A stretch of DNA of 64,000 bases from Aquanectria penicillioides (taxonomy: Eukaryota; Ascomycota; Sordariomycetes; Hypocreales; Nectriaceae), in contig PYIU01000002.1 of NCBI GenBank assembly GCA_003415625.1, forward strand, positions 4,216,001 to 4,280,000, read 5' to 3'. Under the pieces are notes generated by a model. It saw only the letters and a list, made by a program, of their open reading frames with translations. It was not told the origin of the DNA and ran no database searches. This document shows positions 33,397-43,406 of the stretch, piece by piece. Both the position numbers and the translations under genes were made by a program. The number at the start of each line of letters is the position of its first letter. The stretch's first letter is position 1.

Positions 33397-33845
33397 TCTG
33401 TCGAACTGGTGGCGGTCCCGGGATTCCTGGAGGAGTGTTGTTGAGATCGCGGGGCTTTACAGGAGCACGACTTCAGAGAATCCAGCAGCCTTGAGATGTC
33501 CCACCTTCTGCCCTACTCCGCTGGCGACGAATGCCACCTAGAATTTTTGGATCGGGGGAAGAGATCATCCAGTTCCGGCATGTGCCTTGAACTAGTCCGA
33601 GGCAGGCTAGCCCTGAAGCAGCCTCACAGCGGTAGGCCCGTGCTTCGAGCTCAAGGCAACTCACAGATTACGGAACCGCCTTCCATGGCCTTCATCATCC
33701 CCAAACACCATACCAACGACAACAACGACACCGGACTCCATCCTCCCTCCTCCACACACCGATTCCCCCACGACACCCCCTTCTCCCATAGATCAGTCAC
33801 CCACACAAATACTCTCAAAACCACTCTGGACCCGCGGAATCCACC
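33397..33845. promoter_or_regulatory. Shared divergent promoter of CCT4 and RPT1
   Basis: 449 bp separate two start codons read in opposite directions, both for protein-quality-control machines. I found no proteasome control element GGTGGCAAA and no clear TATA box. Co-regulation is inference from arrangement. Confidence 0.55.
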
Positions 33846-35318
33846 ATGGTCAGCCGTTTCGTCCTCCACCCGCCCTGGCTTCCTGCTAACCATCCCAGCC
33901 TTCCGCAACCGGTCAAAACTGGGAGAAGTACCAGAAGAACTTCGCCGACGATGAGATAGAAGAGAAGAAGATCACCCCTTTGACGGACGAGTACGAGCGC
34001 ATCACTCACGATGGAGGAGTTCAAATCCACTAACATGGGCATAGGGACATTCAGGTTCTCAAGACATACGGTGCCGCGCCTTACGGAACAGCTATCAAGA
34101 AGCTCGAGAAGCAGATCAAGGACAAGCAACAAAGTGTAGATGAGAAGATTGGTGTCAAGGTTGGATGGCCCGAAGCTCGACTAGCAACAAGTCCTAACAG
34201 CAATAGGAATCCGATACTGGTCTTGCCCCCCGCATCTTTGGGATGTCGCCGCCGACCGTCAACGAATGTCCGAAGAGCAGCCTTTCCAGGTCGCAAGATG
34301 CACAAAGATCATCGCCGATGAGAAGGGAGACGAGTCGAAGAGCAAGTACGTTATCAACGTGAAGCAGATTGCCAAGTTCGTCGTCCAGCTTGGCGACCGA
34401 GTCAGTCCCACAGATATCGAAGAGGGCATGCGAGTCGGTGTGGACCGCAACAAGTACCAGATCATGCTTCCCCTACCGCCCAAGATCGATGCGAGCGTCA
34501 CAATGATGACGGTGGAGGAGAAGCCAGACGTCACCTACGGAGATGTTGGTGGATGCAAAGAGCAGGTTGAGAAATTGCGAGAAGTGGTGGAGATGCCTTT
34601 GCTCTCACCCGAGCGCTTCGTTAATCTTGGTATCGACCCTCCCAAGGGTGCTCTTCTTTATGGTCCTCCTGGAACCGGAAAGACGCTCTGCGCACGAGCG
34701 GTTGCCAACCGAACAGATGCTACTTTCATCCGAGTCATTGGCAGCGAGCTGGTGCAGAAGTACGTTGGTGAGGGCGCCAGAATGGTGCGAGAGCTTTTCG
34801 AGATGGCGCGGACAAAGAAGGCCTGCATCATCTTCTTTGATGAAATTGATGCCATCGGTGGTGCTCGATTCGATGACGGTGCTGGCGGAGACAACGAAGT
34901 CCAGCGAACTATGCTGGAGCTGATTACCCAGCTGGACGGTTTCGACGCCAGAGGAAACATCAAGGTCATGTTCGCCACCAACCGGCCCTCCACTCTGGAT
35001 CCCGCCCTGATGCGACCCGGTCGTATCGACCGAAAGATTGAGTTCTCTCTCCCCGACCTCGAGGGACGAGCCAACATTCTCCGCATTCACGCCAAGAGCA
35101 TGTCGGTCGAGCGTGACATCCGCTGGGAGCTTATCTCCCGTCTTTGCCCCAACGCCACGGGTGCCGAGTTGAGAAGTGTGTGCACTGAGGCAGGCATGTT
35201 CGCCATTCGTGCTCGAAGAAAGGTGGCGTCGGAGAAGGACTTCCTCAGCGCGGTGGACAAGGTCATCAAGGGCAACCACAAGTTTAACTCGACAGCGACG
35301 TACATGCAGTACAACTAG
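33846..35318 (+). CDS. RPT1: 26S proteasome regulatory particle ATPase Rpt1 (one apparent frameshift)
   Basis: Exons: 33846-33848 (the ATG only), 33899-33990, 34045-34159 and 34207-35318. Restoring one base in the C6 run at 34216-34221 gives 440 residues, normal for Rpt1/PSMC2. The N-terminus reads [19 protein letters not shown], then [20 protein letters not shown], a conserved coiled-coil start. The AAA module shows [14 protein letters not shown], Walker A GPPGTGKT, Walker [13 protein letters not shown], and [16 protein letters not shown] with the arginine fingers. It ends [11 protein letters not shown]. Rpt1 is one of six ATPases that unfold substrates at the base of the 19S particle. With six C the frame runs LAPRIF and is lost; with seven it reads the conserved [19 protein letters not shown]. 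Confidence 0.96.
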
Positions 35319-35847
35319 ACATAGCGTGATGTAATTTAATACGGTGTATGAGTAAACGGCAATTGGATGGCGGGATTCTAGACGTCACATCAACACATTG
35401 ACATGTTGCGGTCGGTACAAGAGGATTGATTGATTGTGTGTTCCGGCGGCCAAGATGGCGCCTTTCGTGATTTCATTTCAATGTTGATGACTATCTACAA
35501 ATGTGTATGTTGACCCCCAGAACATGTCTGCAACCCGTATGCACATGAAGCAACACGGTCTAGGCCAAGAGAAACAAAACGCCAAATAACCACCCTTCCC
35601 AATTCCATTAACCAATCCCTCATGATAATGCATGCAGTCCGTATGCTGCCCCCCCCCCCCCCCCCCCCCCAAAACATCCACCCCGTAGAAACCAAACCGG
35701 CTCTCCAACGATGGCAAGCAGCAGTTTCAAATCGCCAGTCAAATTAGGCAAAAGTGAAGAAGAAAGACACCCGCCCAGGGGTGACGAGAATAGACGGGTC
35801 GTGATTCATTAGATTTTCCCCTTGGAGCCCCCTTCGGTGGTGGTACA
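35319..35847. other. Convergent 3' flanks of RPT1 and the Cys-rich gene
   Basis: Contains both presumed 3' UTRs and an uninterrupted run of 22 C at 35649-35670. No gene is seen. Confidence 0.6.
35649..35670 (+). repeat. Homopolymer of 22 C
   Basis: A pure C tract in the 3' intergenic space. Other long tracts in the window are C14 at 38152-38165, G17 at 43612-43628 and C13 at 45250-45262. Confidence 0.8.
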
Positions 35848-36558
35848 TTATGATCCCTCCATCCGAGAAAGGCAACCCAAGCATGCGACGTCTCCCTCCG
35901 CTCCACGTTCGACGCAACATCGGCTGCAGACGACGGCACGATGGCCACCGGCATCCCAGCCCTTCCTGGCCTCTTGTCCGCACCTCTGATTGGCATTTTG
36001 TGAGGGATGTTGAAGGTCATCCACGTCGTCCATGTGGAATGACCGAGAAAGCATCTCCTGCTCGGTTAGCACAGAACCGTCATCCATGTTCCAGCCTTGG
36101 CACTCTCGGATGCAGACGAAGCAAGCCCGCTCACCGCATCCCTGGCACTCGGCAAAGGAGTCGAGGTCTGATTTTTTTGTTGGTCGGCGGTGACAGATGT
36201 GACAGGGCGCGAGGAGGGTGCTGGTAGGTTTGAGGGTGATGCGGTTTGCGAAGGTAGGCTGGACTTGGAGAACCCTCAGCTGAGAGGAGCGGCGGCGGCG
36301 GTGGAAGGGAGGAGCAGATGAGGGGGAGGAAGACGAAGAAGAAGGGAGAGTTTCGTGAATATGAATGTCGTCGTCGGCAATGCGTGCCCGCTTGGAGGCA
36401 AGAGGCAGGATTTTGCGCGGGGGCAACTCGGCCCGCTGGTTGAGAACATAGAAGTCCTTGGACTCGTCGGAGGCGTAGAGGGCGTACATGCCCCGTTCGT
36501 CTTCGGCGTCCCATCTGCGCTTGCGCCCTGAGACGATGTCGTCGCCAACAAATGGCAT
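35848..36558 (-). CDS. Cysteine-rich, putative zinc-binding protein
   Basis: One exon of 236 residues from MPFVGDDIVSGRKRRWDAED. The first half is basic and Ser-rich, with two possible nuclear localisation clusters (GRKRRW, FHRRRRSS). The second half carries paired cysteines with treble-clef or RING/PHD-like spacing: CHICHRRP, ECQGCGERACFVCIRECQGW, then after a 70-residue spacer VVCSRCC and ACLGCL. The CxxC-CxxC-CxxC-CxxC order suggests two or more zinc ions. I do not recognise a named family. A nuclear zinc-binding regulator fits the residues seen, but no function should be assigned. Confidence 0.72.
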   Translation of the reverse strand: MPFVGDDIVSGRKRRWDAEDERGMYALYASDESKDFYVLNQRAELPPRKILPLASKRARIADDDIHIHETLPSSSSSSPSSAPPFHRRRRSSQLRVLQVQPTFANRITLKPTSTLLAPCHICHRRPTKKSDLDSFAECQGCGERACFVCIRECQGWNMDDGSVLTEQEMLSRSFHMDDVDDLQHPSQNANQRCGQEARKGWDAGGHRAVVCSRCCVERGAEGDVACLGCLSRMEGS

Positions 36559-38607
36559 GGTTGAGGCTTGCCGTGGTTGGGTTCAGTATAAGGGGTCGGA
36601 GAGGTTGAACACAGTGGAAGACGACGGATGGACGGTGGTGATGGTAGTGGTGGCGACGGTGGTGATGTCGGAAGAGGTAGAACGTGCTGGGGGAGGAGGA
36701 GAGAGCAGAAGCACGTTCGGTGGGAGGAAGAGGAGCTTGGTGAGAGGATAAGAGGATAAGAGGAGGGAGAGAGGGGGGAGAGAGAGAAGAGAAGAGAGGC
36801 GGGTGTGGGAAGAGGGAGAGGAAGAGGAAGAGAGGCCCGAGAGGAGGAAGGAAAGGACGATGTTTGTTGGATGGGCTGGTGAGCACTGTGCCGTGAGCCG
36901 TGAGAGCGACAGGCACTGACTGCTGAGGCGAGCAGGCCTTTGCTTGGCTTGGCAACGCCGTGGTTCGGGAGGTGGAGGGGGTTGGTTGGGCCGCCTGGAC
37001 GCCCGATGCCTTTACAGAGGCCACAAGAGTGGAGCGTCCTGCACTATGGTACTTGCTGCCGTATAATGGTAACCAGGTAGGTACCTACCTACCCAGGCAT
37101 GGCCCGCCGCCCGGGTGAACCCAGGGCGAACAGCAGCACCGCACCATTAGAGAGCCGCCGGAGGGATTGATTCTTGGCGGAGCAGTCGCCTGAAGCCGGA
37201 GAGACATCTTCTCGGCAGGCCTGGGCTCCAGGCAGGCTCGAGCCAATATCACAGGCGGGCTACCGTACCTACAACACCACCCGAGAGGGCCTAGACGGCT
37301 ACTACCAGCATTCACAACGCAAAACACAATCGTTTCTCCCCCGCCGGCTGAGGGATTATCGTGGGCTCTACGCTAACTTGGTCACCAGCAGGTGGTCAAT
37401 TCCACTCAATTATCTGGAACCTTGCCACCCAGCTTCCGCTCTCACCATTCTGACCCACGTTTTGACACCCAAGTTCCTCGGATGGCGAACGCACTGTGTG
37501 TGCTGTAGACTGTAGTCGTCCGTTATCCCGTTGCCCCGTACCCTTCTTCCCCCCCGCCCTCTCCCTCACGCACACCCCCAAACTCTGGGGATGGACAGAT
37601 CCCGCTCCACGAGCCGACCACACCCAGCCCGAGGTGGTGCCACGCCCTCGACGACCTACAGGACATAGGCGGGCCACTGGTGATTTTCATGTAAGGGCAC
37701 AGAACAGGTCTCAGCACTGTCTCTGCCGTGCCGCAAAATTCCGTCACCTGAGCCGACGACTATTTCACCGATCTGCATCGATGATATGGCCAGTCCTGAC
37801 ATATCTGCACACGGTATTTACATATCCTCGAACTAAACCTGGAACAATGAAGATGCAGCAAATATAACATATATATCGTAAAAAATATGTCTCATATTAC
37901 AAAAATAAATGGCATTGTTCTACACATTTTTTTTTTCACTGCCATTAATCTAATCAATGAGAATGCAAAGACCCAAAATCGATGTGTGGGTTGGTGTAGT
38001 GACACTCTGGCTTGCCGGCTTTGTTGCCAATGAGCCAAAATCAACCTTCACTTTCACGCAGTTCGCCTCAGAAATGGCGTGGCCATGCATGTTCAGCATC
38101 CCCCATCATCCAGATAGGTACTTGGGCATTTACTTTCCTCGTTGCTTCATTCCCCCCCCCCCCCCTCTTTTTTTTTTCTTTCCATGTGGACTTGACTGGG
38201 TAGCAACAAAACGCATCTGTTGGAAGAAACTCACCTCAAGCGTTGAACCATCCCCATCATACATACATATCAAAGGTCTCGAGTCAAAGCAGGGATCTAG
38301 CCTTTCAAGGTTATCACAGTGGAATATTCAGAGACTAAAATCATCTCCAAATTCCTATTACTGAGAGCTAAATGTACAATTTTCTGTCCTACAGACACAC
38401 TACACATTAAGCAACTCTCGGTCCAATGGAGGAAAGCTGAGGGCAGCTCTAGGTCAAAAAGGTAAAAGGTATTGGAACGATTCATCTGATTTACACTCTA
38501 CCATCCTCCTTTCTGCCTCCATCCACTTTGCTTCTTTTCTACCCGCCACCGACAAAGGAGCTGCTCTAGGGGGCGACTAGTATACAAATGAGAGTTGATG
38601 GGCCTGT
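36559..38607. other. Intergenic region with no recognisable gene
   Basis: A purine-rich stretch (about 36,600-36,900) forms the presumed leader of the Cys-rich gene. A palindrome GGTAGGTACCTACC is at about 37,077-37,090. The rest, including a C14 tract at 38152-38165, shows no coding pattern. Confidence 0.5.
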
Positions 38608-39896
38608 TTATCGGCGGACCTTGACCTCCTTGGGGGGGTCGTAGGCAATCTTTCTCGACTTAACCCAGGCCCACTTGTATCGCTTAACCCAAACACTGAC
38701 AGCCCACAGAGAAGCAGACACAACAAGGACCTTCATACCCATCTTCTTGCGGTCATCCATCTCGGGCTCGGCGGCCCAGTTGAGGAACTCGACGACGTCC
38801 TTGGCCATCTGGGAGGTGGTGGCGGGGGTGCCGTCTTCGTACTCGACAAGCTCGTCATACAGGACACGGGCCATGGCGATACCAGTTCCGGGGAAGAAGG
38901 GGTTGAAGTTCATGCCGGGGGCGACGGTGACACCAGCCGGGGCTCCTCGGGGTAACCAGTGAGCAGACTGAAGATGTAGTCGCAGCCACCGTGACGGGCC
39001 TTGGTGATAAGGCTCAGATCCGGGGGAAGGGCACCGTTGTTGGCGAATCGAGCGGCCTCCTCGTTCTTGTAGGGGAAGGCAAGTAATCGGCCAGCTTTCC
39101 GGGTCGCATCTCGATCTCGCCCTCCTCGTTGGGCTCACCGGGGAACTCGTTCTCCTCAGCAAGAGCCTTGGCCTCATTGACGGTCAAGATAGTACCGACG
39201 AGAGCTCGGTAGGGGACTCGGGCCAGGGAGTGGCAGGAAGCGCAAACTTCCTGGTAGACCATAAAACCACGGCGAAGACTGTCAAGGGGTCAGCATTCGG
39301 GTACCGCCGGACCAATGGCATCACAGTTGACTTACGCCTGGTGATCGTAGGTCTTGAAGAGCTTGTTGTGAACCCAGGGGTATTTGGTGGGGTGAAGACT
39401 GCCGCAACGGTTAGCAATGGCCGTGTACAAGTCGTGGCACGTTGGTGCGTAGCGTTTATGCCTCATGACCCGGATCGGGACAATTCGACCCAACGTGCCA
39501 TCAAGATTCGGGATTCACGTACCCCTCCTCAGCGGGAGTAGAAGCAAAAGCAACGGGTCCATAGAGATGGTAGTACCAGGCAATGGAGCCGAGGGCGAGG
39601 GAGGTGGAGGCGGCGGCGGCCACGTTCATTCGAGTGGCAGAAGCTTCGCCGGCGGCGCTGGAGCTCGAGGAGGCGGCACGCTGCAAACAAAACACAGTCA
39701 GCAATCAGATACATGTCATCCACGGCCATTCTGGTGCGATTGGCGTGGTTGCGGCGTGTTGGAGCCCGTGGTGATGTTCCCTCGGTAAACAGGAAGCTGA
39801 TGGGCATGAATCGTGCCATACCTTGGAGGCGGCGGTAGCACCGTTCTGGAGGCCATTGAGGATGCGCGTCGCGCGCATAGACGACCTGGCAAGCAT
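38608..39896 (-). CDS. CYT1: Cytochrome c1, mitochondrial complex III (two apparent frameshifts)
   Basis: Four exons: 39896-39822, 39680-39523, 39398-39336 and 39278-38608. Restoring one base at 39074-39077 and one at 38939-38942 gives 322 residues. Residues 1-55 form a bipartite presequence ([16 protein letters not shown], then a hydrophobic sorting stretch). The haem site is VCASCHSL (CxxCH). Conserved regions follow: [77 protein letters not shown]. The C-terminal membrane anchor is [15 protein letters not shown]. The frame is lost at two short C runs (C4 where C5 is expected); residues around them match family consensus in alternating frames. Cytochrome c1 passes electrons from the Rieske protein to cytochrome c. 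Confidence 0.95.
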
Positions 39897-40043
39897 GATG
39901 GGCGAGCTAGACCGTCGCTGCTGGATGAGCCGCAATCGAATGTGAGTCGGCGATGGGGGATCGTTCTCGGGGTCGGAGGACAAAAGGGCTCAGCAAAGAT
40001 CATTAGCATCAGAGAAAACCCATCGAGCGTTCCGAAATGGGCC

Positions 40044-40068
40044 GGCGCTGATTGGACACGGTCACGTG
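40044..40068 (-). promoter_or_regulatory. E-box + CCAAT + TCAGCGCC module of CYT1
   Basis: On the minus strand CACGTG (40068-40063) is followed after 7 bp by CCAAT (40055-40051). TCAGCGCC (40051-40044) overlaps its last base. The block lies about 150 bp before the start codon. CYT1 is a classical Hap-complex target in yeast. The region is also the shared promoter with the divergent RanGAP gene. Confidence 0.55.
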
Positions 40069-40426
40069 GTCTGATGGATCCAGTTTCCTTTTGAGCGAAC
40101 AGCGCTTGTGGTAGTTGGTAACACCTGGTCGACCGGCTGCCGGAAAAACCCGACCGGGCTGCCCCGAACAATTGAACGAAAGCAGCCAGGTCACGGGATC
40201 AATCAGAAAACAAGAGGTACGTACCATCATTACGACTGCATGAAAGGTGCTCTTATTACGGACGTAGGCAGGCACAGGTAATTTTTACCCCACCCCCACC
40301 TTCCTCACACGCTTTGAGAGCACATATTCTTTTGCGTGCGCTGCAGCCTCCCGTCCATCTGAGCTCTGCATCTTTAATTATTTCTTGTCTCTCTCGCCTT
40401 GACGGCTACTCCACCTCATATTCTCC

Positions 40427-41749
40427 ATGGCTTCCTCTACCAAGATCTTTTCCCTCGAGGGAAAGGGTCTCAAGCTCGACACTGCTGAAGACCTCGAGCC
40501 TCATATCGCCGACCTCCGAGCAAACGATGTCGAGGAGGTGAAACTGTTGGGCAACACCCTCGGTGTTGGCGCTTGCAAGCTACTCGGTGAGGTTTTGGCC
40601 ACCAAGAAGAACCTCCAGGTAAGTCACGGCCCTCGCTTCCGCCTCCGTCCATCACCATACTAACTGCCCTTCTCTCAGTCTGCCAACTTGGCCGACATCT
40701 TCACCGGGCGACTCCTAAGCGAGATCCCCGAGGCGCTCTCCTCTCTCCTGACCTCGATCCTCAACCTCCCCAAACTCAACACCATTAATTTGAACGACAA
40801 CGCTTTTGGCTTGAACACCCAGGCGCCTCTTGTCGCGTTCCTCGCCGCCCATGTTCCCCTTCAACACCTCTACCTTAACAACAACGGCCTCGGCCCCCAT
40901 GCCGGTATTCTCATCGCCGACTCTCTCTCGGAACTCTACGCCAAGAAGGAAGCCGCCCGTAAGGAGGGACAGGAGGTCCCTGACTTGGAGACTGTCATCT
41001 GCGGCCGAAACCGACTTGAGAATGGAAGCATGACCGCCTGGGCCAAGACCTTTAGCCTTCACAACAAGGTCAAGGAGGTCAAGATGGTTCAGAACGGTAT
41101 CCGACAAGAGGGTATCTCTCACCTCCTGAGCGAGGGTCTGAACCACGCTGCCGAAATTCGCATCTTGGACCTTCAGGACAATACTTTCACCCTCAAGGGT
41201 GCCAAGGCCCTGGCCAAGGTTGTATCGGGTTGGACCGCCCTGCAGGAGCTTGGTGTTGGCGACTCTCTCCTCGGTGGCAAGGGTGGAGTCCTGTTGGCTG
41301 AGGCTCTTGCCAGGGGCAAGAACACCAAGCTGGAGATTCTGCGACTGCAATACAACGAGATCACCGCCCCCGGTGTCAAGGGCTTCGCCGCCGCTGCCAA
41401 GGATGGCCTGCCTGCCCTGAAGCGAATCGAGCTCAACGGCAACAAGTTCACCGAGGATGACGAGTCGGTCATCGCCCTTCAAGAGCTCCTCGAGGAGCGC
41501 AAGGAGAAGCTCGGTGGTGACAACCTGGTCGAGGACGACTGGGGTGTCGACAGCCTCAGTGACCTCGAGGAACTCGACAGCGATGAGGAAGAGGAGGAGG
41601 AAGATGATGACGAGGAGGATGTTACAACCGAGGAGCGGGCTGAGAAGCTCATCAAGGAGGCTGAAGAAGCCCAAGAAGAGCCTGTCATCCCCGTAAAGGA
41701 CAAGGATGTCGATGCCCTTGCCAAGAAGTTGGAGAAGACCGGCATTTAG
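40427..41749 (+). CDS. RNA1: Ran GTPase-activating protein (RanGAP / Rna1)
   Basis: Two exons, 40427-40618 and 40679-41749, encode 420 residues. The N-terminal half is a series of leucine-rich repeats of the RanGAP type (LPKLNTINLNDNAFG; VPLQHLYLNNNGLGP; IRILDLQDNTFTLKGAKAL; TKLEILRLQYNEI). The catalytic-loop region CGRNRLENGSM contains the conserved Arg and Asn used to stimulate GTP hydrolysis on Ran. It is followed by the long acidic tail typical of Rna1 (Asp/Glu-rich from about residue 355) and a charged C-terminus. The protein acts in the cytosol to keep Ran-GTP low outside the nucleus, driving nuclear transport. The start lies 530 bp from the divergent CYT1 start. Confidence 0.97.
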
Positions 41750-42539
41750 ACATACACACACACGCATTTAGATGAACTGCATGATCATGATCAATCATAA
41801 TTAAGAAGCCCGGAAGGAAAATTCGATACCCCTTCAGAGTTTGGTCTAGGAAAAAGACGGATCCCCCTTCGTTCTTCGTCTATGTGACGCAACAGAGCTG
41901 CTCAATCACGAGCACATATAAATAGGAATGCAGAAAAATAGGATTGTAAATAATTTAAATTACTACGAAGAAGGCGCAAAGCAAACACACATCAATAAGT
42001 ACATGTTTCAAAAGAGCTTCACAGAACAGGAACCCTGAGCGCGAGCCGTGTCGTGTGGTTAGAAGCAAACTGGATGGGGCAAGGGGAGGGAGAAAAGGGG
42101 GGTTCGAGGAGGTTGGAAAACGACGTACCTCTGGCCAACTACTTTTTGTTGCCACGAGTTCTTGTCTCTAAGTAGAAAAACTCCGGGTTAGCATACACTG
42201 AAGGAGTATTAGAGGGTAAAAGGAAACATGAGTTGTGGTTTAATAGTGAATGCAGAAACCAAGAAGAAAAACAACGATAATCCATCTGCGCCAATCCTCC
42301 TTTCCCATGTTATAGGTTCATAGGGAGTCTTCCATCCATCCCTATGTATAAACAGAATTTGCTGTCATAAAGTATCCACCAATATTTCCACCATTCTGTG
42401 CAACATAAATGTCCATACATGATAAAGAGAAACGTAATACTCATCCCCTTGGGCTGTCGTCTATCTAGGCCGCTTGTTGAATTGGCCAGACCCTAACTAT
42501 ATAATTTTGTTGCTCAGCCCAAGGAGGAGGTTTGGTTAT
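41750..42539. other. Convergent 3' flanks of RanGAP and the Gln-rich gene
   Basis: AT-rich sequence without a coding pattern or RNA gene; it holds the presumed 3' UTRs. Confidence 0.6.
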
Positions 42540-43406
42540 TTACATGACATCCATGGCATCCGCTTCCCCAGGACCAGCTCGGAACTGCTGGAAGGCACCA
42601 TACTGTGTCGCCATCTCCATCATCTGCTGCTGGCGGATGAAGTCAGGACCCATGTAAACGGGGTCGGTGGCGGGGGTGTAGGGAGTTGAGGTAAAGTGGC
42701 TGTGGGGATCCTGGAACCGATTCTCGAGTTCCTGGCGCTGCTGCTCTCGCCGCATAAGCTCTTCGTACCCAGAGAGCATGTAGGGCTCGCTGTCGTTTTC
42801 TGACTGAGGCTCAACCCACCGACCGTCATTAGTCTGGTATGCGGCAGAATCCATGGTCATTGATTGTTCCTGCTGTTGCTGTTGCTGTTGGGCCCTCTCA
42901 TACCGCATCTGGGCAAGCTGCTCCTCCTGTTCAACTGTAGTACTACTCCAGGCCAAGGCGGGTATTTCGCCACCCTTGGTAGGAGGGCAGATGCTCCAGA
43001 GCTCAACGAGTCTCATCTGCTGGGGTAGGTCTGCAATCCTGAACAGCTGGATCTGAGAAGGAGTAAGGGTGTTGGGGTCAACACCATGGTTGCGCAGAAC
43101 AGTCTCGCAGTTAGGCGCTTCGCTCTGTGGTGGCTCTGAAGAGTGTCGCTGGGGTTCCTCGCGAACTTCTTCCTTCTGCACAGGCTGCTGTCTCACAATA
43201 TGAGCAGAATGGTTATAATGCTGCGAAACGGAGTAAACGATGGGCCTAGCAGGTTCAGGCGCGAGCTCCTGCTGGACAGGAGCCGGAGCCGGAGTCGGAG
43301 CCTGAGGTGGAACTTCAGCCTGGAGCTCTGGATTGAAAGTGAGGTTGCGAGAGAAGAGAACGGCGAGTTCATCATGCATCTGCATGTTGTACTGAACCGA
43401 GACCAT
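42540..43406 (-). CDS. Gln/Pro-rich protein of unknown function
   Basis: A single exon of 288 residues beginning MVSVQYNMQMHDELAVLF. A Pro/Ala/Glu-rich segment (about 30-55) is followed by a more regular helical part (TVLRNHGVDPNTLTPSQIQLF; DLPQQMRLVELWSICPP), then a poly-Gln run in ERAQQQQQQQEQ and a Met/Gln-rich C-terminus. LTPSQIQLFRIADLPQQ followed by VELW is the most conserved-looking stretch. There is no signal peptide, membrane segment or catalytic motif. The composition suggests a nuclear co-regulator, but the family is not recognised. The poly-Gln tract is encoded by mixed CAG/CAA codons. Confidence 0.75.
   Translation of the reverse strand: MVSVQYNMQMHDELAVLFSRNLTFNPELQAEVPPQAPTPAPAPVQQELAPEPARPIVYSVSQHYNHSAHIVRQQPVQKEEVREEPQRHSSEPPQSEAPNCETVLRNHGVDPNTLTPSQIQLFRIADLPQQMRLVELWSICPPTKGGEIPALAWSSTTVEQEEQLAQMRYERAQQQQQQQEQSMTMDSAAYQTNDGRWVEPQSENDSEPYMLSGYEELMRREQQRQELENRFQDPHSHFTSTPYTPATDPVYMGPDFIRQQQMMEMATQYGAFQQFRAGPGEADAMDVM

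Noticed and set aside
36131..37024. 297-codon minus-strand frame
   Set aside because: It overlaps the Cys-rich gene in another frame and is otherwise purine/pyrimidine-biased leader; no motif.
38608..39278. Cytochrome c1 as a pseudogene
   Set aside because: Both breaks are single-base losses in C runs in an otherwise perfect gene, matching a pattern in three other essential genes; assembly error is simpler.
40715..41767. 350-codon antisense frame over RanGAP
   Set aside because: A codon-bias shadow of the leucine-rich repeats on the other strand; no independent signal.
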